DNA from: Protula sp. h YS-2021
Lineage: Eukaryota > Annelida > Polychaeta > Sabellida > Serpulidae
DNA length: 64,000 nucleotides
Direction: 5' to 3'
Assembly: GCA_949752745.1 (NCBI GenBank)
Contig: OX457034.1
Coordinates: 29,555,544 to 29,619,543 of the forward strand
Shown: positions 35,218-48,914 of the stretch, in pieces
How the letters are laid out: each line of letters starts with the position of its first letter
How positions within the stretch are numbered: the stretch's first letter is position 1
Notes under the pieces: model-generated
Database searches by the model: none
What the model was told of the DNA's origin: nothing
What the model saw: the letters and a program-made list of their open reading frames with translations, nothing else
Translations under genes and position numbers: made by a program

Positions 35218-38200
35218 GTCAATGATGGATAATGGATTTACAGACATGTCTTGTTATATTTTCCATGTTGATCAAACCAACACAAGTTAAACAAGACCCA
35301 AACAGTCTGAGAAATCTGATAGATTCACAGCAGGTTATATACAATTCCAGTGACATTGAAAAATGGTGTGTAAAATTACTGATAGAGAATTGAATTGGAT
35401 AGAGCATTGGTTCGGTAAGCCGAAGGTCCCGAGTTCGACTCCAGCTCGGGGCGGCATGCAGGGAATTGACATTTGCTCAAATTGCCTTGGCTAAGCAAAT
35501 ACAGTAGATAAGATCACCTATGAAGGAATTTAAAGTTGACGCCCACTTAGCGTTTCAGCCATCCCTTAAAAAACATTTTAGAAAGAAGTTAGTTTGGGCA
35601 TCGTCCAATGACTTTCTTTATTTGAGTTGCCAAAGTCAATAAAATTATTTATTTTTAAACGATCAAAAGTTTCAGGGAGTGAACTCTGTAAAAAAAAAAA
35701 AAAAAAAAAAAAAAACATAGGTTTTGCCTGTAACACTTTGGTCCCTTTTTATTCTATATTGATATTGAATGTTTCAAGTCAAACCGTAAACAAGAAGAAA
35801 AAAGTGTAAGCAACGCCTGTTTTGAAAGATTTACAATGCAGCAATAAATGTTGCAATCACTCACTTTTTCCCACACCACAATCCAATTCAGATGGGAAGG
35901 TATGTAGTTTATAAACAGGCTCGAGCATCCATACAGATAGTGCTGTGCAGGTTATGGCAGTAATACAGTTGGCTGAAAGTTGGCTCGGGAGTGCGAGGGC
36001 GTAAGCGTTCCGGTGTTCTTCGGGACCCGGTGGATCGAGCTGGAACTCGGCTGTAGAAAGGCGAAAGGCGGCGTAAAACCCGCCCGGTATGCCGAAGCCC
36101 CGCCACTGACCAATGCACACTGTGGTTGATCATTGACGGTGGCTGGGGTGGCCGTATATACGTCAGGCTTCTGGCAGCAAGCCATAATATATATCCTGCA
36201 CTGCACGCTTCACTTTTTGTTTTTTTTTACCTTTGATTATGTTTTATTTTATCCAAGAGGTAGGTTATTGTTTCTACTTCATACAAAACTTATGCAAGAT
36301 TTAATCATATTTTATTGCTGGTGCATGCACATAGAAGGCTCTAGAATATGCACAACAGTATTCCACACTCCTCTAGTATCGCTTGTTCAATGCTCTTTCA
36401 ATCCAACTGGACAATCAAAAGCTGTGCGTCTCACACTTCTTGATCTCTCTCACACTGCTTGATCTCTTCAATCATGGCATTCTACCTACGTCAGTTGCAG
36501 AGTTACTTCGGGATTGAAGGCACAGAGTACGATCGTTGTACCTTACTAAGATCGAGGATGTATATTCAGACACCGTAATATCATACTGAATTTTACTTCA
36601 GGTTTTAAACAAATATTAAGTAGTCTTAAAACTGTTTGATTTTACATACACCGTTTATAAGAGAATGACATTGAAGCATTAACTTTGGCCATTTTTTCTA
36701 TCTTAAACCATTTCAAAGAGAATAAAATACTCAGACAAAAGTACAGATGCTCAATAATCTTTCAGATCAAGGCAGATCGATGAACTTTCTAAAATACATA
36801 AACCTATTTTATTGCTAAACATTAAAATATCTGCAATAAAGAAAATTTTAATGGTTATAAAAGTAAGATTGTAATGTGTGGATAAGTTTGTACAGTGTAG
36901 CTAAAGTGAAAAGGTGGTAGTAGAATTTGCAAAGTGGGGATACCTGCTTGACCTCTTCCGAGGATCATAATTTTAAAACTGATCTATGTGAAAATAAAAG
37001 AAGAAAGTTAATTTTCCTTGGAAAATAATAAAAAGTCAAATATATTGTACTTGCGATTGAAGAAAAATGGGCACGGTTGGGGAGAGAAAGAGCAAAGGAA
37101 GACGGATGTATGTAAATGTCTTGAGTAATAATGTGAAATAGTGAAAGTGGTTAATTTGATGGATACGTTAAATTTTTAAAGTGGAATATCTTTAAAAGTA
37201 TTGGTGATAGAGAGACGGGGATTTGACGAGGTGATATGGCGAATATGAATTATGTATGATCCAGTAGTGTTTTTAGGCCATTCTGAGCCCTTTAAATTGC
37301 ACTTTTACAAAGGCAAAGTTTTCTACAGGCGAGTGTTAAATGAATGGTTTTAAGAACAGCGAGATAGTTTTTTTATAAATAGATTTGTCTATTTCTTAGT
37401 GATTGGATGAATGATCAGATCAGTCCTGGAAAAAACTTCACAATAACTATGTAACTGTTTGATATATTTTTTTAAAGTAAACCTTTGTAACCATATACAT
37501 CCTTCATGTTACCAGTTACCAATACAAATATATGTAATGTAAGAAGCTACTAAATTTCAACTTACAATTTAGATGTTTTCAACATTTTATTTACAGTAGA
37601 CTTTGTAAACCTAAATAATTAAAATGTACTTCTATTTCCAGCCGAGTGTGAGATGTGAGAAATAATTCTGGGGTTACGGTATATACCGCCAACAACTGGA
37701 AAAATAAAAATAAATCAAGGGGTAATGTCATTGAATGTGTGATTTGTTTTAAGAACTACAAAAAGATGTATGTATTCCATAGGTAAAAATTGTAATTTAT
37801 TTCTGCATACAAACAATATGTATTTGCACCAATTATCAACTCTAAAGAAATCAGGTATTACACATATACCACCGACAAAAATGAAAATCCTGTGACTTTC
37901 TCAGTGAATTTGTGATATGGTTCAAGAGTTAGAAAGGAATGTATGTATACCTTTAGTAAAATTTGAACTTTATTTCTGGATACAAGCAATCGGTAGCTGC
38001 AACAAGTATCAACAGAAACAAATCACCAGAAAACATTGATGTAAAAATTCAAAGGTCCAGTACATAATACGGCATATCCTCGTCTCGGACATTTGTCGTT
38101 GTCATGTATCTGCGCCGTATGTCGAATTATGCTGACACAGTTGACGCCCCACTCTAGCGCTATTACTCTTATATTTATGACTTCCTTAAAATCTAAGCGG

Positions 38201-38316
38201 TTATTGTTGCAAGATCAAAGATTTCAATTTAGTTCGTTCGTTGCATAGACTGCACATCCTAGCTTTTATTTTAGTGTTAATGCATGTTTAACTGGCCAGT
38301 CGTTAACTGGTCAACC
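35218..38316 (+). repeat. Unit 17, full, 3099 bp (full/short hybrid)
   Basis: Full unit with short units on both sides. Just right of where the short junction lies it has GGATACG (about 37161), otherwise found only in short units, next to private changes TTTGATGG (for TTTGGTGG) and AATTTTTAAAG (for AATTTTGAAAG). It retains the full-class GAAAGTGG. Near 35285 it has CACAAGTTAA instead of CACAGGTTAA. Poly(A) is 26. Confidence 0.97.
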
Positions 38317-39622
38317 GTCAATGATGGATAATGGATTTACAGACATGTCTTGTTATATTTTCCATGTTGATCAAACCAACACAGGTTAAACAAGACCCAA
38401 ACAGTCTGAGAAATCTGATAGATTCACAGCAGGTTATATACAAATAGTGAAAATGGTTAATTTGGTGGATACGTTAAATTTTGAAAGTGGAATATCTTTA
38501 AAAGTATTGGTGATAGAGAGACGGGGATTTGACGAGGTGATATGGCGAATATGAATTATGTATGATCCAGTAGTGTTTTTAGGCCATTCTGAGCCCTTTA
38601 AATTGCACTTTTACAAAGGCAAAGTTTTCTACAGGCGAGTGTTAAATGAATGGTTTTAAGAACAGCGAGATAGTTTTTTTATAAATAGATTTGTCTATTT
38701 CTTAGTGATTGGATGAATGATCAGATCAGTCCTGGAAAAAACTTCACAATAACTATGTAACTGTTTGATATATTTTTTTAAAGTAAACCTTTGTAACCAT
38801 ATACATCCTTCATGTTACCAGTTACCAATACAAATATATGTAATGTAAGAAGCTACTAAATTTCAACTTACAATTTAGATGTTTTGAACATTTTATTTAC
38901 AGTAGACTTTGTAAACCTAAATAATTAAAATGTACTTCTATTTCCAGCCGAGTGTGAGATGTGAGAAATAATTCTGGGGTTACGGTATATACCGCCAACA
39001 ACTGGAAAAATAAAAATAAATCAAGGGGTAATGTCATTGAATGTGTGATTTGTTTTAAGAACTACAAAAAGATGTATGTATTCCATAGGTAAAAATTGTA
39101 ATTTATTTCTGCATACAAACAATATGTATTTGCACCAATTATCAACTCTAAAGAAATCAGGTATTACACATATACCACCGACAAAAATGAAAATCCTGTG
39201 ACTTTCTCAGTGAATTTGTGATATGGTTCAAGAGTTAGAAAGGAATGTATGTATACCTTTAGTAAAATTTGAACTTTATTTCTGGATACAAGCAATCGGT
39301 AGCTGCAACAAGTATCAACAGAAACAAATCACCAGAAAACATTGATGTAAAAATTCAAAGGTCCAGTACATAATACGGCATATCCTCGTCTCGGACATTT
39401 GTCGTTGTCATGTATCTGCGCCGTATGTCGAATTATGCTGACACAGTTGACGCCCCACTCTAGCGCTATTACTCTTATATTTATGACTTCCTTAAAATCT
39501 AAGCGGTTATTGTTGCAAGATCAAAGATTTCAATTTAGTTCGTTCGTTGCATAGACTGCACATCCTAGCTTTTATTTTAGTGTTAATGCATGTTTAACTG
39601 GCCAGTCGTTAACTGGTCAACC
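38317..39622 (+). repeat. Unit 18, short, 1306 bp
   Basis: Single short unit between full units 17 and 19, with one private C to G change at 38886. Confidence 0.97.
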
Positions 39623-42600
39623 GTCAATGATGGATAATGGATTTACAGACATGTCTTGTTATATTTTCCATGTTGATCAAACCAACACAGGTTAAACAAG
39701 ACCCAAACAGTCTGAGAAATCTGATAGATTCACAGCAGGTTATATACAATTCCAGTGACATTGAAAAATGGTGTGTAAAATTACTGATAGAGAATTGAAT
39801 TGGATAGAGCATTGGTTCGGTAAGCCGAAGGTCCCGAGTTCGACTCCAGCTCGGGGCGGCATGCAGGGAATTGACATTTGCTCAAATTGCCTTGGCTAAG
39901 CAAATACAGTAGATAAGATCACCTATGAAGGAATTTAAAGTTGACGCCCACTTAGCGTTTCAGCCATCCCTTAAAAAACATTTTAGAAAGAAGTTAGTTT
40001 GGGCATCGTCCAATGACTTTCTTTATTTGAGTTGCCAAAGTCAATAAAATTATTTATTTTTAAACGATCAAAAGTTTCAGGGAGTGAACTCTGTAAAAAA
40101 AAAAAAAAAAAAAAAAAAAACATAGGTTTTGCCTGTAACACTTTGGTCCCTTTTTATTCTATATTGATATTGAATGTTTCAAGTCAAACCGTAAACAAGA
40201 AGAAAAAAGTGTAAGCAACGCCTGTTTTGAAAGATTTACAATGCAGCAATAAATGTTGCAATCACTCACTTTTTCCCACACCACAATCCAATTCAGATGG
40301 GAAGGTATGTAGTTTATAAACAGGCTCGAGCATCCATACAGATAGTGCTGTGCAGGTTATGGCAGTAATACAGTTGGCTGAAAGTTGGCTCGGGAGTGCG
40401 AGGGCGTAAGCGTTCCGGTGTTCTTCGGGACCCGGTGGATCGAGCTGGAACTCGGCTGTAGAAAGGCGAAAGGCGGCGTAAAACCCGCCCGGTATGCCGA
40501 AGCCCCGCCACTGACCAATGCACACTGTGGTTGATCATTGACGGTGGCTGGGGTGGCCGTATATACGTCAGGCTTCTGGCAGCAAGCCATAATATATATC
40601 CTGCACTGCACGCTTCACTTTTTGTTTTTTTTTTACCTTTGATTATGTTTTATTTTATCCAAGAGGTAGGTTATTGTTTCTACTTCATACAAAACTTATG
40701 CAAGATTTAATCATATTTTATTGCTGGTGCATGCACATAGAAGGCTCTAGAATATGCACAACAGTATTCCACACTCCTCTAGTATCGCTTGTTCAATGCT
40801 CTTTCAATCCAACTGGACAATCAAAAGCTGTGCGTCTCACACTTCTTGATCTCTCTCACACTGCTTGATCTCTTCAATCATGGCATTCTACCTACGTCAG
40901 TTGCAGAGTTACTTCGGGATTGAAGGCACAGAGTACGATCGTTGTACCTTACTAAGATCGAGGATGTATATTCAGACACCGTAATATCATACTGAATTTT
41001 ACTTCAGGTTTTAAACAAATATTAAGTAGTCTTAAAACTGTTTGATTTTACATACACCGTTTATAAGAGAATGACATTGAAGCATTAACTTTGGCCATTT
41101 TTTCTATCTTAAACCATTTCAAAGAGAATAAAATACTCAGACAAAAGTACAGATGCTCAATAATCTTTCAGATCAAGGCAGATCGATGAACTTTCTAAAA
41201 TACATAAACCTATTTTATTGCTAAACATTAAAATATCTGCAATAAAGAAAATTTTAATGGTTATAAAAGTAAGATTGTAATGTGTGGATAAGTTTGTACA
41301 GTGTAGCTAAAGTGAAAAGGTGGTAGTAGAATTTGCAAAGTGGGGATACCTGCTTGACCTCTTCCGAGGATCATAATTTTAAAACTGATCTATGTGAAAA
41401 TAAAAGAAGAAAGTTAATTTTCCTTGGAAAATAATAAAAAGTCAAATATATTGTACTTGCGATTGAAGAAAAATGGGCACGGTTGGGGAGAGAAAGAGCA
41501 AAGGAAGACGGATGTATGTAAATGTCTTGAGTAATAATGTGAAATAGTGAAAGTGGTTAATTTGGTGGACAGGTTAAATTTTGAAAGTGGAATATCTTTA
41601 AAAGTATTGGTGATAGAGAGACGGGAATTTGACGAGGTGATATGGCGAATATGAATTATGTATGATCCAGTAGTGTTTTTAGGCCATTCTGAGCCCTTTA
41701 AATTGCACTTTTACAAAGGCAAAGTTTTCTACAGGCGAGTGTTAAATGAATGGTTTTAAGAACAGCGAGATAGTTTTTTTATAAATAGATTTGTCTATTT
41801 CTTAGTGATTGGATGAATGATCAGATCAGTCCTGGAAAAAACTTCACAATAACTATGTAACTGTTTGATATATTTTTTTAAAGTAAACCTTTGTAACCAT
41901 ATACATCCTTCATGTTACCAGTTACCAATACAAATATATGTAATGTAAGAAGCTACTAAATTTCAACTTACAATTTAGATGTTTTCAACATTTTATTTAC
42001 AGTAGACTTTGTAAACCTAAATAATTAAAATGTACTTCTATTTCCAGCCGAGTGTGAGATGTGAGAAATAATTCTGGGGTTACGGTATATACCGCCAACA
42101 ACTGGAAAAATAAAAATAAATCAAGGGGTAATGTCATTGAATGTGTGATTTGTTTTAAGAACTACAAAAAGATGTATGTATTCCATAGGTAAAAATTGTA
42201 ATTTATTTCTGCATACAAACAATATGTATTTGCACCAATTATCAACTCTAAAGAAATCAGGTATTACACATATACCACCGACAAAAATGAAAATCCTGTG
42301 ACTTTCTCAGTGAATTTGTGATATGGTTCAAGAGTTAGAAAGGAATGTATGTATACCTTTAGTAAAATTTGAACTTTATTTCTGGATACAAGCAATCGGT
42401 AGCTGCAACAAGTATCAACAGAAACAAATCACCAGAAAACATTGATGTAAAAATTCAAAGGTCCAGTACATAATACGGCATATCCTCGTCTCGGACATTT
42501 GTCGTTGTCATGTATCTGCGCCGTATGTCGAATTATGCTGACACAGTTGACGCCCCACTCTAGCGCTATTACTCTTATATTTATGACTTCCTTAAAATCT

Positions 42601-42722
42601 AAGCGGTTATTGTTGCAAGATCAAAGATTTCAATTTAGTTCGTTCGTTGCATAGACTGCACATCCTAGCTTTTATTTTAGTGTTAATGCATGTTTAACTG
42701 GCCAGTCGTTAACTGGTCAACC
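39623..42722 (+). repeat. Unit 19, full, 3100 bp (longest)
   Basis: Poly(A) is 26 and the T-tract near 40625 has 10 T. It has the GGACAGG and GACGGGAATT variants. Confidence 0.97.
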
Positions 42723-45700
42723 GTCAATGATGGATAATGGATTTACAGACATGTCTTGTTATATTTTCCATGTTGATCAAACCAACACAGGTTAAACAAG
42801 ACCCAAACAGTCTGAGAAATCTGATAGATTCACAGCAGGTTATATACAATTCCAGTGACATTGAAAAATGGTGTGTAAAATTACTGATAGAGAATTGAAT
42901 TGGATAGAGCATTGGTTCGGTAAGCCGAAGGTCCCGAGTTCGACTCCAGCTCGGGGCGGCATGCAGGGAATTGACATTTGCTCAAATTGCCTTGGCTAAG
43001 CAAATACAGTAGATAAGATCACCTATGAAGGAATTTAAAGTTGACGCCCACTTAGCGTTTCAGCCATCCCTTAAAAAACATTTTAGAAAGAAGTTAGTTT
43101 GGGCATCGTCCAATGACTTTCTTTATTTGAGTTGCCAAAGTCAATAAAATTATTTATTTTTAAACGATCAAAAGTTTCAGGGAGTGAACTCTGTAAAAAA
43201 AAAAAAAAACAAAAAAAACATAGGTTTTGCCTGTAACACTTTGGTCCCTTTTTATTCTATATTGATATTGAATGTTTCAAGTCAAACCGTAAACAAGAAG
43301 AAAAAGTGTAAGCAACGCCTGTTTTGAAAGATTTACAATGCAGCAATAAATGTTGCAATCACTCACTTTTTCCCACACCACAATCCAATTCAGATGGGAA
43401 GGTATGTAGTTTATAAACAGGCTCGAGCATCCATACAGATAGTGCTGTGCAGGTTATGGCAGTAATACAGTTGGCTGAAAGTTGGCTCGGGAGTGCGAGG
43501 GCGTAAGCGTTCCGGTGTTCTTCGGGACCCGGTGGATCGAGCTGGAACTCGGCTGTAGAAAGGCGAAAGGCGGCGTAAAACCCGCCCGGTATGCCGAAGC
43601 CCCGCCACTGACCAATGCACACTGTGGTTGATCATTGACGGTGGCTGGGGTGGCCGTATATACGTCAGGCTTCTGGCAGCAAGCCATAATATATATCCTG
43701 CACTGCACGCTTCACTTTTTGTTTTTTTTTACCTTTGATTATGTTTTATTTTATCCAAGAGGTAGGTTATTGTTTCTACTTCATACAAAACTTATGCAAG
43801 ATTTAATCATATTTTATTGCTGGTGCATGCACATAGAAGGCTCTAGAATATGCACAACAGTATTCCACACTCCTCTAGTATCGCTTGTTCAATGCTCTTT
43901 CAATCCAACTGGACAATCAAAAGCTGTGCGTCTCACACTTCTTGATCTCTCTCACACTGCTTGATCTCTTCAATCATGGCATTCTACCTACGTCAGTTGC
44001 AGAGTTACTTCGGGATTGAAGGCACAGAGTACGATCGTTGTACCTTACTAAGATCGAGGATGTATATTCAGACACCGTAATATCATACTGAATTTTACTT
44101 CAGGTTTTAAACAAATATTAAGTAGTCTTAAAACTGTTTGATTTTACATACACCGTTTATAAGAGAATGACATTGAAGCATTAACTTTGGCCATTTTTTC
44201 TGTCTTAAACCATTTCAAAGAGAATAAAATACTCAGACAAAAGTACAGATGCTCAATAATCTTTCAGATCAAGGCAGATCGATGAACTTTCTAAAATACA
44301 TAAACCTATTTTATTGCTAAACATTAAAATATCTGCAATAAAGAAAATTTTAATGGTTATAAAAGTAAGATTGTAATGTGTGGATAAGTTTGTACAGTGT
44401 AGCTAAAGTGAAAAGGTGGTAGTAGAATTTGCAAAGTGGGGATACCTGCTTGACCTCTTCCGAGGATCATAATTTTAAAACTGATCTATGTGAAAATAAA
44501 AGAAGAAAGTTAATTTTCCTTGGAAAATAATAAAAAGTCAAATATATTGTACTTGCGATTGAAGAAAAATGGGCACGGTTGGGGAGAGAAAGAGCAAAGG
44601 AAGACGGATGTATGTAAATGTCTTGAGTAATAATGTGAAATAGTGAAAGTGGTTAATTTGGTGGACAGGTTAAATTTTGAAAGTGGAATATCTTTAAAAG
44701 TATTGGTGATAGAGAGACGGGAATTTGACGAGGTGATATGGCGAATATGAATTATGTATGATCCAGTAGTGTTTTTAGGCCATTCTGAGCCCTTTAAATT
44801 GCACTTTTACAAAGGCAAAGTTTTCTACAGGCGAGTGTTAAATGAATGGTTTTAAGAACAGCGAGATAGTTTTTTTATAAATAGATTTGTCTATTTCTTA
44901 GTGATTGGATGAATGATCAGATCAGTCCTGGAAAAAACTTCACAATAACTATGTAACTGTTTGATATATTTTTTTAAAGTAAACCTTTGTAACCATATAC
45001 ATCCTTCATGTTACCAGTTACCAATACAAATATATGTAATGTAAGAAGCTACTAAATTTCAACTTACAATTTAGATGTTTTCAACATTTTATTTACAGTA
45101 GACTTTGTAAACCTAAATAATTAAAATGTACTTCTATTTCCAGCCGAGTGTGAGATGTGAGAAATAATTCTGGGGTTACGGTATATACCGCCAACAACTG
45201 GAAAAATAAAAATAAATCAAGGGGTAATGTCATTGAATGTGTGATTTGTTTTAAGAACTACAAAAAGATGTATGTATTCCATAGGTAAAAATTGTAATTT
45301 ATTTCTGCATACAAACAATATGTATTTGCACCAATTATCAACTCTAAAGAAATCAGGTATTACACATATACCACCGACAAAAATGAAAATCCTGTGACTT
45401 TCTCAGTGAATTTGTGATATGGTTCAAGAGTTAGAAAGGAATGTATGTATACCTTTAGTAAAATTTGAACTTTATTTCTGGATACAAGCAATCGGTAGCT
45501 GCAACAAGTATCAACAGAAACAAATCACCAGAAAACATTGATGTAAAAATTCAAAGGTCCAGTACATAATACGGCATATCCTCGTCTCGGACATTTGTCG
45601 TTGTCATGTATCTGCGCCGTATGTCGAATTATGCTGACACAGTTGACGCCCCACTCTAGCGCTATTACTCTTATATTTATGACTTCCTTAAAATCTAAGC

Positions 45701-45818
45701 GGTTATTGTTGCAAGATCAAAGATTTCAATTTAGTTCGTTCGTTGCATAGACTGCACATCCTAGCTTTTATTTTAGTGTTAATGCATGTTTAACTGGCCA
45801 GTCGTTAACTGGTCAACC
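42723..45818 (+). repeat. Unit 20, full, 3096 bp
   Basis: The poly(A) is interrupted (15 A, C, 8 A). There is one fewer A in the AAGAAGAAAAAGTG tract (about 43300) and a private TCTGTCTT (others TCTATCTT) near 44200. It has GGACAGG and GACGGGAATT. Confidence 0.97.
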
Positions 45819-48800
45819 GTCAATGATGGATAATGGATTTACAGACATGTCTTGTTATATTTTCCATGTTGATCAAACCAACACAGGTTAAACAAGACCC
45901 AAACAGTCTGAGAAATCTGATAGATTCACAGCAGGTTATATACAATTCCAGTGACATTGAAAAATGGTGTGTAAAATTACTGATAGAGAATTGAATTGGA
46001 TAGAGCATTGGTTCGGTAAGCCGAAGGTCCCGAGTTCGACTCCAGCTCGGGGCGGCATGCAGGGAATTGACATTTGCTCAAATTGCCTTGGCTAAGCAAA
46101 TACAGTAGATAAGATCACCTATGAAGGAATTTAAAGTTGACGCCCACTTAGCGTTTCAGCCATCCCTTAAAAAACATTTTAGAAAGAAGTTAGTTTGGGC
46201 ATCGTCCAATGACTTTCTTTATTTGAGTTGCCAAAGTCAATAAAATTATTTATTTTTAAACGATCAAAAGTTTCAGGGAGTGAACTCTGTAAAAAAGAAA
46301 ACAAAAAAAAAAACATAGGTTTTGCCTGTAACACTTTGGTCCCTTTTTATTCTATATTGATATTGAATGTTTCAAGTCAAACCGTAAACAAGAAGAAAAA
46401 AGTGTAAGCAACGCCTGTTTTGAAAGATTTACAATGCAGCAATAAATGTTGCAATCACTCACTTTTTCCCACACCACAATCCAATTCAGATGGGAAGGTA
46501 TGTAGTTTATAAACAGGCTCGAGCATCCATACAGATAGTGCTGTGCAGGTTATGGCAGTAATACAGTTGGCTGAAAGTTGGCTCGGGAGTGCGAGGGCGT
46601 AAGCGTTCCGGTGTTCTTCGGGACCCGGTGGATCGAGCTGGAACTCGGCTGTAGAAAGGCGAAAGGCGGCGTAAAACCCGCCCGGTATGCCGAAGCCCCG
46701 CCACTGACCAATGCACACTGTGGTTGATCATTGACGGTGGCTGGGGTAGCCGTATATACGTCAGGCTTCTGGCAGCAAGCCATAATATATATCCTGCACT
46801 GCACGCTTCACTTTTTGTTTTTTTTTACCTTTGATTATGTTTTATTTTATCCAAGAGGTAGGTTATTGTTTCTACTTCATACAAAACTTATGCAAGATTT
46901 AATCATATTTTATTGCTGGTGCATGCACATAGAAGGCTCTAGAATATGCACAACAGTATTCCACACTCCTCTAGTATCGCTTGTTCAATGCTCTTTCAAT
47001 CCAACTGGACAATCAAAAGCTGTGCGTCTCACACTTCTTGATCTCTCTCACACTGCTTGATCTCTTCAATCATGGCATTCTACCTACGTCAGTTGCAGAG
47101 TTACTTCGGGATTGAAGGCACAGAGTACGATCGTTGTACCTTACTAAGATCGAGGATGTATATTCAGACACCGTAATATCATACTGAATTTTACTTCAGG
47201 TTTTAAACAAATATTAAGTAGTCTTAAAACTGTTTGATTTTACATACACCGTTTATAAGAGAATGACATTGAAGCATTAACTTTGGCCATTTTTTCTATC
47301 TTAAACCATTTCAAAGAGAATAAAATACTCAGACAAAAGTACAGATGCTCAATAATCTTTCAGATCAAGGCAGATCGATGAACTTTCTAAAATACATAAA
47401 CCTATTTTATTGCTAAACATTAAAATATCTGCAATAAAGAAAATTTTAATGGTTATAAAAGTAAGATTGTAATGTGTGGATAAGTTTGTACAGTGTAGCT
47501 AAAGTGAAAAGGTGGTAGTAGAATTTGCAAAGTGGGGATACCTGCTTGACCTCTTCCGAGGATCATAATTTTAAAACTGATCTATGTGAAAATAAAAGAA
47601 GAAAGTTAATTTTCCTTGGAAAATAATAAAAAGTCAAATATATTGTACTTGCGATTGAAGAAAAATGGGCACGGTTGGGGAGAGAAAGAGCAAAGGAAGA
47701 CGGATGTATGTAAATGTCTTGAGTAATAATGTGAAATAGTGAAAGTGGTTAATTTGGTGGATAGGTTAAATTTTGAAAGTGGAATATCTTTAAAAGTATT
47801 GGTGATAGAGAGACGGGGATTTGACGAGGTGATATGGCGAATATGAATTATGTATGATCCAGTAGTGTTTTTAGGCCATTCTGAGCCCTTTAAATTGCAC
47901 TTTTACAAAGGCAAAGTTTTCTACAGGCGAGTGTTAAATGAATGGTTTTAAGAACAGCGAGATAGTTTTTTTATAAATAGATTTGTCTATTTCTTAGTGA
48001 TTGGATGAATGATCAGATCAGTCCTGGAAAAAACTTCACAATAACTATGTAACTGTTTGATATATTTTTTTAAAGTAAACCTTTGTAACCATATACATCC
48101 TTCATGTTACCAGTTACCAATACAAATATATGTAATGTAAGAAGCTACTAAATTTCAACTTACAATTTAGATGTTTTCAACATTTTATTTACAGTAGACT
48201 TTGTAAACCTAAATAATTAAAATGTACTTCTATTTCCAGCCGAGTGTGAGATGTGAGAAATAATTCTGGGGTTACGGTATATACCGCCAACAACTGGAAA
48301 AATAAAAATAAATCAAGGGGTAATGTCATTGAATGTGTGATTTGTTTTAAGAACTACAAAAAGATGTATGTATTCCATAGGTAAAAATTGTAATTTATTT
48401 CTGCATACAAACAATATGTATTTGCACCAATTATCAACTCTAAAGAAATCAGGTATTACACATATACCACCGACAAAAATGAAAATCCTGTGACTTTCTC
48501 AGTGAATTTGTGATATGGTTCAAGAGTTAGAAAGGAATGTATGTATACCTTTAGTAAAATTTGAACTTTATTTCTGGATACAAGCAATCGGTAGCTGCAA
48601 CAAGTATCAACAGAAACAAATCACCAGAAAACATTGATGTAAAAATTCAAAGGTCCAGTACATAATACGGCATATCCTCGTCTCGGACATTTGTCGTTGT
48701 CATGTATCTGCGCCGTATGTCGAATTATGCTGACACAGTTGACGCCCCACTCTAGCGCTATTACTCTTATATTTATGACTTCCTTAAAATCTAAGCGGTT

Positions 48801-48914
48801 ATTGTTGCAAGATCAAAGATTTCAATTTAGTTCGTTCGTTGCATAGACTGCACATCCTAGCTTTTATTTTAGTGTTAATGCATGTTTAACTGGCCAGTCG
48901 TTAACTGGTCAACC
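45819..48914 (+). repeat. Unit 21, full, 3096 bp
   Basis: The A-tract is strongly interrupted (6 A, G, 4 A, C, 11 A). It has GGGGTAGCCG at about 46744 where others have GGGGTGGCCG. Both features recur in unit 22 and nowhere else. Confidence 0.97.
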
